From Bacteroidaceae bacterium (GTDB taxonomy: Bacteria; Bacteroidota; Bacteroidia; Bacteroidales; Bacteroidaceae): a stretch of DNA of 64,000 bases. Positions within the stretch are counted from its first letter, which is position 1, and every line of letters starts with the position of its first letter. Below are positions 36,701 through 43,497 of this stretch, in pieces. The stretch is from assembly GCA_017448825.1 (NCBI GenBank), contig JAFSKR010000069.1:1-64000 (forward strand), given 5' to 3'. A program made the position numbers and the translations under genes. The notes beneath the pieces are model-generated. The model saw only the letters and a program-made list of their open reading frames with translations, was not told where the DNA came from and ran no database searches.

Positions 36701-37768
36701 CGCGGCATCCCCGACCACGACAAGCACAGCATCTTCCATCGGTTCTACCTCTCGGCGGCAAACGACCGCTCGCAGACAGGCAGTGGAATCGGGCTGCACA
36801 TCGTGAAAGAGTATGTGACCATGCACGGAGGCACCATTAGCGTGAGCGACAACACGCCCCAAGGCAGCGTGTTCACCCTCCACCTGCCCCTACAGCCAAC
36901 CTCGACACAGGCTCCGACCAAGGATACACAATGCGCCACCGACGAAGGGGTAGCCGCCCCGAACGCCCTCCTGACAACCGCGGAGGCCGATAAGGCGGCG
37001 ACACGGCGCACCGTGCTTGTAGTCGACGACAACAACGATATGCTCGCCTTCATTGCCGAGAGCATGGCAGAGACCTACGAGGTGTGTACTGCCACCGACG
37101 GGCAGAAAGCACTCGACCTGCTGACCAACCGACCCGACGTGTCGCTCATCGTCAGCGACGTGATGATGCCCGGCATCGACGGCTTCGAGCTGTGCCGGCG
37201 GCTCAAGAGCGACATCCACACCTCCCACATTCCCGTCATCCTGCTCACCGCCCGCACCACCGATCAAAGTCGGATTGAGGGATTGCAGCTGGGAGCTGAC
37301 GACTACATCACCAAGCCCTTCAACATGGATATGCTGCTGCTGCGCGTGCAGAAGTTTATGGAGTGGGCAGACAAGAGCCACAAGGACTTCAGAAAGAAAC
37401 TGGATGTCAGCCCCAGCGACATCACAATCACCCCGCTGGACGAGCAGTTCCTGCAGAAAGCTATCCAAACGGTGGAAGAACGGATGGGTGACTCCGACTT
37501 CACGGTCGAGGTGATGGGACAAGAGCTGGGCATGTCGCGCTCATTCCTCTACAAGAAGCTCATGGCAGTCACAGGGCTGGGGCCAGCCGAGTTCATCCGC
37601 ACCCTCCGCATCAAGCGCGGCATGGCACTGTTGGAACGTTCGCAGATGCAAGTCACGGAGATTGCCTACACCGTGGGCTTCAATTCCCTGAAAAGTTTCA
37701 CCATGAACTTTAAGACGGAGTACGGCATGACCCCTACCGAGTTTCTAAAAACAAAAAAAGGGGAGTAA
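33767..37768 (+). CDS. Hybrid two-component system regulator (sensor kinase, receiver and AraC HTH in one protein)
   Basis: 1333 residues from ATG 33767. Signal peptide, then two-component propeller repeats (GLSSSTVKCMLIDKKGFLWIGTDAGLNRYDG, ...DPQGNLWVGTDGDGLY, ...DRQGTFWLSTTQGISRLD), a Y_Y_Y immunoglobulin-like domain, one membrane segment (about 770-790), HisKA with NISHDLRTP (about 826-834), HATPase (ADTGRGIP, GSGIGLHIV), receiver with SDVMMPGIDG (phospho-Asp about 1128), and a C-terminal AraC HTH (GQELGMSRSFLYKKL, ITEIAYTVGFNSLKSF-like). These proteins sense a glycan fragment in the periplasm and activate local polysaccharide genes. The likely targets are the divergent GH5 and the downstream secreted protein and GH43 genes. 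Confidence 0.95.
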   Translation: MRRILLLTTLLMTLLSPSQGEPVSYRFQTLTTADGLSSSTVKCMLIDKKGFLWIGTDAGLNRYDGYEVEDFTSRLDEKWQSCSFEELQEDAQGNVWIDCGHAYLIYSTRTRAWTDDVPTLLRQWGIEVGSQAYKVKIDDTGSVWVLQKGSLLRQDAASRHIELWRSPLFDTDNINLSACTATHEAIYLAGKQFVWKFTRSTGKMEQLTLPASMQRPDNIYGTFVDADRSLWVFSIIDETICRYSVGGKIAKEMIPLPPDHTLTDPPGHSRNNAIRAMMDDGQGNVWIATDHRGIYIYHKPTGEMTHISSQPHVHNSLSSNNVISLTKDPQGTIWAGHFKTGISYTSAHHPMFQNQGQQYGDISALFADPQGNLWVGTDGDGLYVEHPDGTSEKTTLPPLIVSSITTDPQGNLWVGTYSEGLFRRTSDGRFEQYNIANGHFPTNNAWRIIATPQGDLWCASPIHPLVRLDIHTGQCETVSDEQGNDILGTDFCLDRRGHLLIASTYGVLIQGEVGFRRLVTNQRGTQELHPKMATTMRYDARRDLLLLGHKQGLTLFDIGHDKLYRIEGRSHGHPISVKSIMQDRQGTFWLSTTQGISRLDLRQDHSGDCTWKLTNYTQREGLQNPFFNSNASTLTTTGDVLFGGTEGYTLISPEGLSTTQTPQAPPVIISVTAGDRLIDTSDGRITLRHDDAPITIRFFTGQLNSANTIRYTYRIEGMMNQWAPTEENRITLIGLRPGHYTLQLRADEGDESQQTECQLAIHVRHPFYQTGWAWLAYALILCAIGYLLWHRARRQQMQKLQRQKENLKRQQLAQITEMKLQFFTNISHDLRTPLTLIIAPIDNIVKKLEHGQTPPTLLPQLKNIRKNAQLLLSQVGSLLDFRRLDVGVETLYPSASDIVAQLGSICLSFDDYSKERDIALQCNSQEPSFVMTYDKEKMNKIIYNLLSNAFKFTPEGGTISVHFRHDERQACIVVADTGRGIPDHDKHSIFHRFYLSAANDRSQTGSGIGLHIVKEYVTMHGGTISVSDNTPQGSVFTLHLPLQPTSTQAPTKDTQCATDEGVAAPNALLTTAEADKAATRRTVLVVDDNNDMLAFIAESMAETYEVCTATDGQKALDLLTNRPDVSLIVSDVMMPGIDGFELCRRLKSDIHTSHIPVILLTARTTDQSRIEGLQLGADDYITKPFNMDMLLLRVQKFMEWADKSHKDFRKKLDVSPSDITITPLDEQFLQKAIQTVEERMGDSDFTVEVMGQELGMSRSFLYKKLMAVTGLGPAEFIRTLRIKRGMALLERSQMQVTEIAYTVGFNSLKSFTMNFKTEYGMTPTEFLKTKKGE

Positions 37769-37824
37769 AAACATTCTTTCCCATATCAGAAACATGGTTT
37801 CCTGCGAGTGAATGGCAAAGTGCG

Positions 37825-37832
37825 TACCTTTG
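37825..37832 (+). promoter_or_regulatory. -7 box for large secreted protein/GH43
   Basis: TACCTTTG, 30 bp before ATG 37863. Confidence 0.75.
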
Positions 37833-37862
37833 CAGCAGATTTTCACTTCTTAAATAACCTAT

Positions 37863-40800
37863 ATGATGAAACAACTGAGAAAAGTGCTGTGTCTTGCCAC
37901 AGCGTTGATGCTGGGAGGCGTGGGTGCCTCGGCAGTGGAATGGGACCGACCCGTTCCTGAAGATTGTACGCTGAAAAGCGGTGAAAAGTTCTACCTCTAC
38001 AATGCCCCTACAGGGCAGTTTGCCGTGCCTCGGCAGATGCAGGTGTCGATGGCAGAGGAAGGTGCCGCCATCCTGTTTGAGCAGCAGGCGAGTGGCGATT
38101 GGACGCTGCAGGGCGAAGAGGGCTACTGGTTCTCCGACCTCGACTACGTGGGATGCAATGGGGGCGAAGGTGAGGACAATAGTATCTGGTATGTCGAGAA
38201 ACAGGCATCGGGTGTGTATCGTCTGCGCGCCTCGAAAAACGACCCTGACTTCTCTTGGAGTTTATATCCTGACGCATGGATGGGTGTATCGTACACCACA
38301 TGGGGTGTAACCTCGCTGGTAACGGCAGAGGAGGGAAGCATCGACTGGACGCTGGTGTCGGTGGCTGATTATGCCTATTTCTTGAGTAAACTGAACCTGC
38401 ATCGCACCATGACGGAGTTGCAGGGCTATGGTTATGACGTTACGGAACTGCTGGCTGTATACAACTCTGCCACAGAAAGGTCAGCGTTCGATGCTGCAGT
38501 CAGTGAGGTACAATCTGTTTTGGAGGAACTGCGCATTGAACACGCCACCGAGGAACATCCGTGTGATGTCACTGCTAAATATGTACGCAATGCAGACCTG
38601 ACGGAGAACTGGGTGAATGACGGGCACGATGTGCCTGGTTGGACAATGGTGCCAGCCACGTTCTGTGGCATGGGCGAGATGGATGCTGAGGGCTTCTATT
38701 CAGATAACAAGACTTTGGGCTCGTGGTCAGGCGGTGCTTTTGGCGATAACAAGGTGTATCAGCAACTCTCTGGCCTGAAGAACGGGAAGTATAAGTTCGG
38801 CAACTATGGTTTATGGATTCGCCATACAGGCGAGGAGGGCGACCCCATCACGGGTGCCTACATCTATGCAAAAGTAGGAGAGAAACTGTTCAGAGAACCT
38901 CTGGCAGACACGGGCTGGTGGAGAGGTCTTTCGGAAGTGGTGTTTGAATGCCGCACTGGTGAGGCAGAAGTAGGCATCATGTTCGAAGGAACGAATGTGG
39001 GCCAGTGCATCATCCTCGACTTCAAACTGGAGTATTTGGGAGAGAAGCCCGCAGCCGAACGTCTGAATGCCCTCATCGCACAGGCGCAAGTGTTGGTGGA
39101 TGAAGGGGCTATCCATGCCACCTATATTCAGATGCTCTCTAACGACATCAAGCAAGCGAACGAACTGATTGCTTCGGGAGACATAGAAGGACAAGAAGCA
39201 CTCTTCGCGACCTTCCAAACAGACTGTGAGGAAGCCGTAAAAAATCAAGAAGCCTACGTAACACTGGCAGCAATGGTGCAGGAGGCCGAAAACACCATCA
39301 GCAAAGGCGACTCGGAGGCGATGGAAGCCCTGTTGGACTACCTGATGGAAAACGAACTGACGGAAAAGCTGGAGAACCATGCGCTGGACAATGTCCAAAT
39401 AGAGGCTGTCATCAAAACCTTGGCGGAACTCACAGAGAAAGCTGCCAATTCGGTGATTGCGGCAGGTACCGATGTGACCGACCTGTTGGTGAACGGACGG
39501 TTTGACACGACGGGCGGATGGACTGCCACGCTGAACGACTTCAGCATCGACCCCGGCAAGAAGATTTTGGAGAAATGGTGGACGGACTGGAAGGCAGAAC
39601 AGGTAATTAACAACGTGGCAAACGGCACCTACCGGCTGGAAGTGCAAGGCTTCCAGTGGTGCTCTTGGGACTGGTCGCAGTCGGAGACCGACTGGGTGAA
39701 CGGTGACGGAAGCCCCACCTTCAATGTAAAGTCGAAGGTACGCCTGAACAATGACGAAGTGACCATCCACAACGTGTTTGCCTGCGGCCCTACAGACATC
39801 GAGGAGGGCTATCAGGGCAGTGCCTACTGGGTGCCCAACGATGCCACAACGGCTCTGAAGTATTTTGCCTTGGGCCTTTATAATAATGTGGTGGAGACGA
39901 CGGTGACGGACAACACGCTGAAGGTGGAATTTGACTGCTCGCAACAGGGATTCTGGAACTGCTTCACAAACCTGCGCCTCCTCTATGTGGGAGCCGACAA
40001 GCAGGAGGCCATCCAGAACCTGAAGGATGCGATGGACAAGGCGGAGGACTGGCTGGCACAGAAGATGGATGGCAGCACTCGCAAGGCGATAGAAGATGCC
40101 TTGGCGGCAGGCAAGGCGATGTTGAGCGACACGGAAGCCACGTATGACCACATCAACGGTGCTGCCAACACCATCGTAGCACTTTTCGACCAAGCTGCCG
40201 CCAGTGTGAAGGCCTACACGAAGTTGGGCATCACGCTCGACCAAGCAGCGGAGACGCTGAAGGACGAAAGGGCTGCCGCCACCGAGGCAGGGCAGAAACT
40301 ACAGACCCTGTATGAGACCACAAAGGCAGACTACGAGGCAACCTATCCTTCGCTCGACCAAACTGGCGTGGACACTACCGTGGAGCTGATGGAGAAACTC
40401 ATGCTGGAGGCAAAACTGGATAGTGGCGTGAAGGCTGGTGCCGACATCACCCACCTCATCGCAAACGCCAGCTTTGAGAATACCTACGGCAATGACGTAT
40501 CGGTGGGCAATGCCGCCCACACCGTGCCCTACGGATGGGCGATGATGGTGGAGGGTAAGGAGTGCCACACGGCTCAGGAACTGACCGATGCCGGCATCAA
40601 CAGCTGGACAGCCATCGAAGACAACGACTACACCACCGACGGTGCCCACTCTTATTGCCTACTTTCGGCTCCTGTACCTGATGCATACCTTTTCCAGACT
40701 CTCAAGGGACTGCCAGCCGGCACCTACAGAGTGACGGTGGACATGAACGTGACCTACGACGGAGGGTGCTCGCGCTTGACGGGACAGCGGCTCCTCGTGA

Positions 40801-41249
40801 ACAACGTGGCACAGTATTACGGCAAGGCGGAATTCTACATCGAATCGACACTCGACGAGCTGCACCCCGAAGAGGTGGGACGCTCCTTCGCCGGCTATGA
40901 AGAAGTGAACACGAACGACACGGGGGCTTCGGGCGACATGGGCAACATGCAAACTCTCGCCGTGGAAGTGACCATTGGGAAGAACGAAGCACTGACCTTC
41001 GGCGTGCGCACAGACAACAACAAGGAGGCCATGAACCGCAGTTATGAGAACAACTGGTGGGACTGCACGGGTCGCTACAAGATTGACAACTTCCGCCTCT
41101 ACTGCATGGACATCGATGCCACAGGCATCGAGGAAGTGGTGGAGAACCGCACCAACAAGGGATCCGTCTACAACCTGATGGGCATCAGGGTGAACCCCAC
41201 AACCGTGCGCGGCATCTACATCCAGAATGGAAAGAAATACCAGAAGTGA
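37863..41249 (+). CDS. Large secreted multidomain protein with C-terminal tag, function unknown
   Basis: 1128 residues, signal peptide ending near GASA (about 25). The N-terminal domain starts FYLYNAPTGQFAVPRQMQ and resembles the start of the 50663-53170 protein (VYIYNVEAQLFLTEGN). Then beta-sandwich modules that look like carbohydrate-binding domains (NGRFDTTGGWTATLNDF..., ANASFENTYGNDVSVG...), separated by long helical stretches rich in Ala and Glu (FIVAR-like). The C-terminus VYNLMGIRVN...GIYIQNGKKYQK is the shared tag. No catalytic motif recognised. It lies between the hybrid sensor and the GH43 gene (1-bp gap), so it probably binds or presents the same polysaccharide at the surface. Confidence 0.78.
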   Translation: MMKQLRKVLCLATALMLGGVGASAVEWDRPVPEDCTLKSGEKFYLYNAPTGQFAVPRQMQVSMAEEGAAILFEQQASGDWTLQGEEGYWFSDLDYVGCNGGEGEDNSIWYVEKQASGVYRLRASKNDPDFSWSLYPDAWMGVSYTTWGVTSLVTAEEGSIDWTLVSVADYAYFLSKLNLHRTMTELQGYGYDVTELLAVYNSATERSAFDAAVSEVQSVLEELRIEHATEEHPCDVTAKYVRNADLTENWVNDGHDVPGWTMVPATFCGMGEMDAEGFYSDNKTLGSWSGGAFGDNKVYQQLSGLKNGKYKFGNYGLWIRHTGEEGDPITGAYIYAKVGEKLFREPLADTGWWRGLSEVVFECRTGEAEVGIMFEGTNVGQCIILDFKLEYLGEKPAAERLNALIAQAQVLVDEGAIHATYIQMLSNDIKQANELIASGDIEGQEALFATFQTDCEEAVKNQEAYVTLAAMVQEAENTISKGDSEAMEALLDYLMENELTEKLENHALDNVQIEAVIKTLAELTEKAANSVIAAGTDVTDLLVNGRFDTTGGWTATLNDFSIDPGKKILEKWWTDWKAEQVINNVANGTYRLEVQGFQWCSWDWSQSETDWVNGDGSPTFNVKSKVRLNNDEVTIHNVFACGPTDIEEGYQGSAYWVPNDATTALKYFALGLYNNVVETTVTDNTLKVEFDCSQQGFWNCFTNLRLLYVGADKQEAIQNLKDAMDKAEDWLAQKMDGSTRKAIEDALAAGKAMLSDTEATYDHINGAANTIVALFDQAAASVKAYTKLGITLDQAAETLKDERAAATEAGQKLQTLYETTKADYEATYPSLDQTGVDTTVELMEKLMLEAKLDSGVKAGADITHLIANASFENTYGNDVSVGNAAHTVPYGWAMMVEGKECHTAQELTDAGINSWTAIEDNDYTTDGAHSYCLLSAPVPDAYLFQTLKGLPAGTYRVTVDMNVTYDGGCSRLTGQRLLVNNVAQYYGKAEFYIESTLDELHPEEVGRSFAGYEEVNTNDTGASGDMGNMQTLAVEVTIGKNEALTFGVRTDNNKEAMNRSYENNWWDCTGRYKIDNFRLYCMDIDATGIEEVVENRTNKGSVYNLMGIRVNPTTVRGIYIQNGKKYQK

Positions 41250-41250
41250 C

Positions 41251-42693
41251 ATGAACGCGCCCACGAAATACCTATTATCGTCTCTCCTTTTTGTGCTGGG
41301 CAGCTCATGCTCAGCGCAAAAAGGACTGCATTCGCCCAAACTGCGACAGGGCTACGCCAACCCCATCGTGGACGCGGCATTCACGGCAGACCCGACAGCG
41401 GTGGAACATGAGGGACGGCTCTATGTGTACGGCACCAACGACACAGAGCAATATGAACAGGCTGAGAAGAACAGCTACGAGAAAATCAGGACGATTGCTA
41501 TGATGTCGACCGATGACATGGTAAACTGGACATTCCACGGCAACATCCCCGTGGGGAAAGTGGCACCCTGGATTCTGAACTCATGGGCACCCTCGGTGGT
41601 GTCCCGTATGGAGAACGACGGGAAGACACATTTCTACCTCTATTTCTCGAACAGCGGTTACGGAACAGGAGTCCTGACAGCCACATCACCTGTGGGGCCT
41701 TGGACTTCACCGCTGGACAAAAGCTTGGTGGATGCCGACAGCCCAGGGCTGGGCGACTGCCGTGTGCCATTCGACCCTGGGGCGGTGATTGACGGGAATG
41801 GCGTGGGCTGGCTGGCCGTGGGAGCAGGAAAGAGTCGCATCGCCCGACTGGGAAAGGACATGGTGTCGGTGGACAGCGAGTGGGTGAATCCCCGACCTCA
41901 ACACCACTTCGAGGCAAACGAACTGAATGTGGTCGGCGGGAAATATGTTTACACCTACAACATCGACTGGGAAGACCACTCTGACTGGCAACTCTCGGAA
42001 GAGGTGCCTACACGCTGCTGCATGGCATACATGACCAGCACCACCCCACTGGACTCGATGTCGTGGCACTACGGGAATGCCTATCTGGACAACCCTGGCG
42101 AGTTTGAGGGATTCTCCCATGCAAACAACCACACCCACCTGCATAAGTATCAAGGCAAGTGGTATGTGTTCTACCACACTCTGATGCTGCAAGACGACAT
42201 GGGCATGGAGGGCGGTTTCCGCAGCATGATGGTGGACGAAATCGAGGTGGACGAACAGAACGTGCACATCAGCCCAGCCAAGATGACGAAACAGGGCGTG
42301 AGGCAAACACATTGGCTGGACCCCTACCAGCTGCAACAGGCGGAAACGGCCGCGGCAACCGAGGGTATCCGCTTTGAGGAAACCGACAGGGCTGGCAACA
42401 TGGTGGCAACAGCGGGAAAGGCATTCGCGAAGCACGGGATGCCTGATCAGAGTGTCATCTGTGTGCGTGGAGTCGACTTCGGGAAGCGGAGCAAGGGACT
42501 GACAGCCCACCTGAAAGGAAATGGAACAGTGGAGGTGAGCCTTGACCGTCAAGACGATCCACGGGTGGCTGTGTTGACCTCCAGAAGGGAAAAATGGCAG
42601 GGCGTGAAGTCCCGTTGCGACATCGGTGGCACCCATGACCTCTTCTTCATATTGACAGGCAACGTGCAGTTTGACGATTGGCAATTCTGGTAA
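41251..42693 (+). CDS. GH43-family lipoprotein glycosidase
   Basis: 480 residues from ATG 41251, one base after the preceding stop. Lipoprotein signal with Cys20 (VLGSSC). Five-bladed propeller signature: NPIVDAAFTADPTA with catalytic base Asp47, YVYGTND, WAPSVVSRMENDGKTHFYLYFS, FDPGAVIDGNG, EGFSHANNHTHLHKYQGKWYVFYH. A C-terminal beta-sandwich (about 375-480, ending VQFDDWQFW) looks like a CBM6-type module. Family members remove xylose or arabinose from xylan or arabinan. The exact linkage is unresolved. It is probably under control of the hybrid sensor upstream. Confidence 0.88.
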   Translation: MNAPTKYLLSSLLFVLGSSCSAQKGLHSPKLRQGYANPIVDAAFTADPTAVEHEGRLYVYGTNDTEQYEQAEKNSYEKIRTIAMMSTDDMVNWTFHGNIPVGKVAPWILNSWAPSVVSRMENDGKTHFYLYFSNSGYGTGVLTATSPVGPWTSPLDKSLVDADSPGLGDCRVPFDPGAVIDGNGVGWLAVGAGKSRIARLGKDMVSVDSEWVNPRPQHHFEANELNVVGGKYVYTYNIDWEDHSDWQLSEEVPTRCCMAYMTSTTPLDSMSWHYGNAYLDNPGEFEGFSHANNHTHLHKYQGKWYVFYHTLMLQDDMGMEGGFRSMMVDEIEVDEQNVHISPAKMTKQGVRQTHWLDPYQLQQAETAAATEGIRFEETDRAGNMVATAGKAFAKHGMPDQSVICVRGVDFGKRSKGLTAHLKGNGTVEVSLDRQDDPRVAVLTSRREKWQGVKSRCDIGGTHDLFFILTGNVQFDDWQFW

Positions 42694-42760
42694 TCAACAA
42701 AAAAAATGGGCTTCCATCAAAAAAACGCACAAAAACGATGGTGGTTTCAAAAAAAGGTGT

Positions 42761-42768
42761 TACCTTTG
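42761..42768 (+). promoter_or_regulatory. -7 box for tRNA gene
   Basis: TACCTTTG, 73 bp upstream of the tRNA 5' end. Confidence 0.65.
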
Positions 42769-42840
42769 CCGACGAAAACAAAACAAGCGCATACAGAAGG
42801 TGGCATCTCGGCCACCGAAGACATACAGACATACAATGAT

Positions 42841-42915
42841 AGGGGCGTAGCCCAGCTGGTTTAGAGCGCTGCAGTCACATTGCAGAGGTCATCGGTTCGA
42901 ACCCGATCGTCCCTA
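42841..42915 (+). tRNA. tRNA-Val (anticodon CAC)
   Basis: 75-nt cloverleaf. Acceptor AGGGGCG/CGTCCCT with one G-T pair, D-arm GCCC...GAGC, anticodon stem CTGCA/TGCAG with loop GTCACAT (anticodon CAC at loop positions 3-5), T-arm ATCGG-TTCGAAC-CCGAT, discriminator A. CCA is not fully encoded (A then CCC). It reads GUG codons. Identity depends only on the anticodon read by eye. Confidence 0.92.
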
Positions 42916-42942
42916 CCCTACGGACTTTGTAAGTACAACAAA

Positions 42943-42991
42943 AACGATGAGGGTGCACATTTCAAATGAAAGAATGTGCACCCTCATCGTT
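42943..42991. terminator. Perfect 19-bp hairpin after tRNA
   Basis: AACGATGAGGGTGCACATT (42943-42961) and its exact complement (42973-42991) around an 11-nt loop, followed by TGGTTTTGT. Strong transcription terminator. Confidence 0.8.
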
Positions 42992-43009
42992 GGTTTTGTA
43001 TAAAAAATG

Positions 43010-43045
43010 TACCCGAGAGGTACGGCATGGCGCACCTCTCGGGTA
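43010..43045. terminator. 12-bp hairpin between tRNA and PII-like gene
   Basis: TACCCGAGAGGT (43010-43021) pairs exactly with 43034-43045. A further CCGTAC/GTACGG hairpin follows (to about 43072). It probably ends the minus-strand efflux operon. Confidence 0.65.
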
Positions 43046-43073
43046 TGATGTACCGTACTCCTCGGGGTACGGA

Positions 43074-43367
43074 TCAGATGCTTTGCTCGCAGCCCCACAC
43101 GAAAGCACGAAGCCCAAGCATGGGGTTGTCATTGTCGAGTTTCTTGAGACGCTGTAGGAGAGGTGCCACTTTGGAGTCTTCGATGATGGTGATGATGGCA
43201 CTGTTCATGGATGGCCATGCGTGACTGCCCAGATGGGGGTCGCCCATTTTGGTGCCGCGTCCACCTGCTTGCTCGAAGAATGTGTAGCCACGCACGGTGG
43301 TGTCGTTGAGGGCTTCAATGACGTTTTCTTGATGCGCCTGGTCGTATGCTATAAATACTGTTTTCAT
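43074..43367 (-). CDS. PII-like small regulatory protein at end of RND efflux operon
   Basis: 97 residues: MKTVFIAYDQAHQENVIEAL, then GYTFFEQAGGRGTKMGDPHLG, SAIITIIEDSKVAPLLQRLKKLD and FVWGCEQSI. The length and beta-alpha-beta plan, with a mobile T-loop-like GRG segment, resemble the PII/CutA-like ferredoxin fold. Such genes are often found beside RND pumps in Bacteroidota. It may be a trimeric sensor binding a nucleotide or metal and acting on the pump; this is inference. It lies 131 bp after the RND gene stop, the gap being filled by a complete GC-rich palindromic element whose G-rich end sits where its ribosome-binding site should be. Confidence 0.75.
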   Translation of the reverse strand: MKTVFIAYDQAHQENVIEALNDTTVRGYTFFEQAGGRGTKMGDPHLGSHAWPSMNSAIITIIEDSKVAPLLQRLKKLDNDNPMLGLRAFVWGCEQSI

Positions 43368-43372
43368 ATTAA

Positions 43373-43493
43373 GACCCCTCCCCCGCCTCCCCTGTTGGGG
43401 AGGAGTAGAATGTTTTGTGGGGGAGATATTCTACTTATATTATATTTGTTAACGTAACCACCCTCCCCCTACAGGGGGAGTGAGGAGGGGGTC
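43373..43493. repeat. Complete GC-rich palindromic element in efflux operon (copy E)
   Basis: 121 bp. Left arm GACCCCTCCCCCGCCTCCCC with a CTCCCC-TGTT-GGGGAG hairpin (43373-43405), about 50 bp of A/T-rich centre, right arm with CTCCCCC-TACA-GGGGGAG ending GAGGAGGGGGTC (43458-43493). The arms are inverted relative to each other, as in the coding copy at 5320-5427. Confidence 0.85.
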
Positions 43494-43497
43494 TGTC

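Noticed and set aside
42841..43367. Integrative element attached at tRNA-Val
   Set aside because: No integrase, no duplicated tRNA end and no mobility genes nearby; flanking genes are ordinary chromosomal loci.
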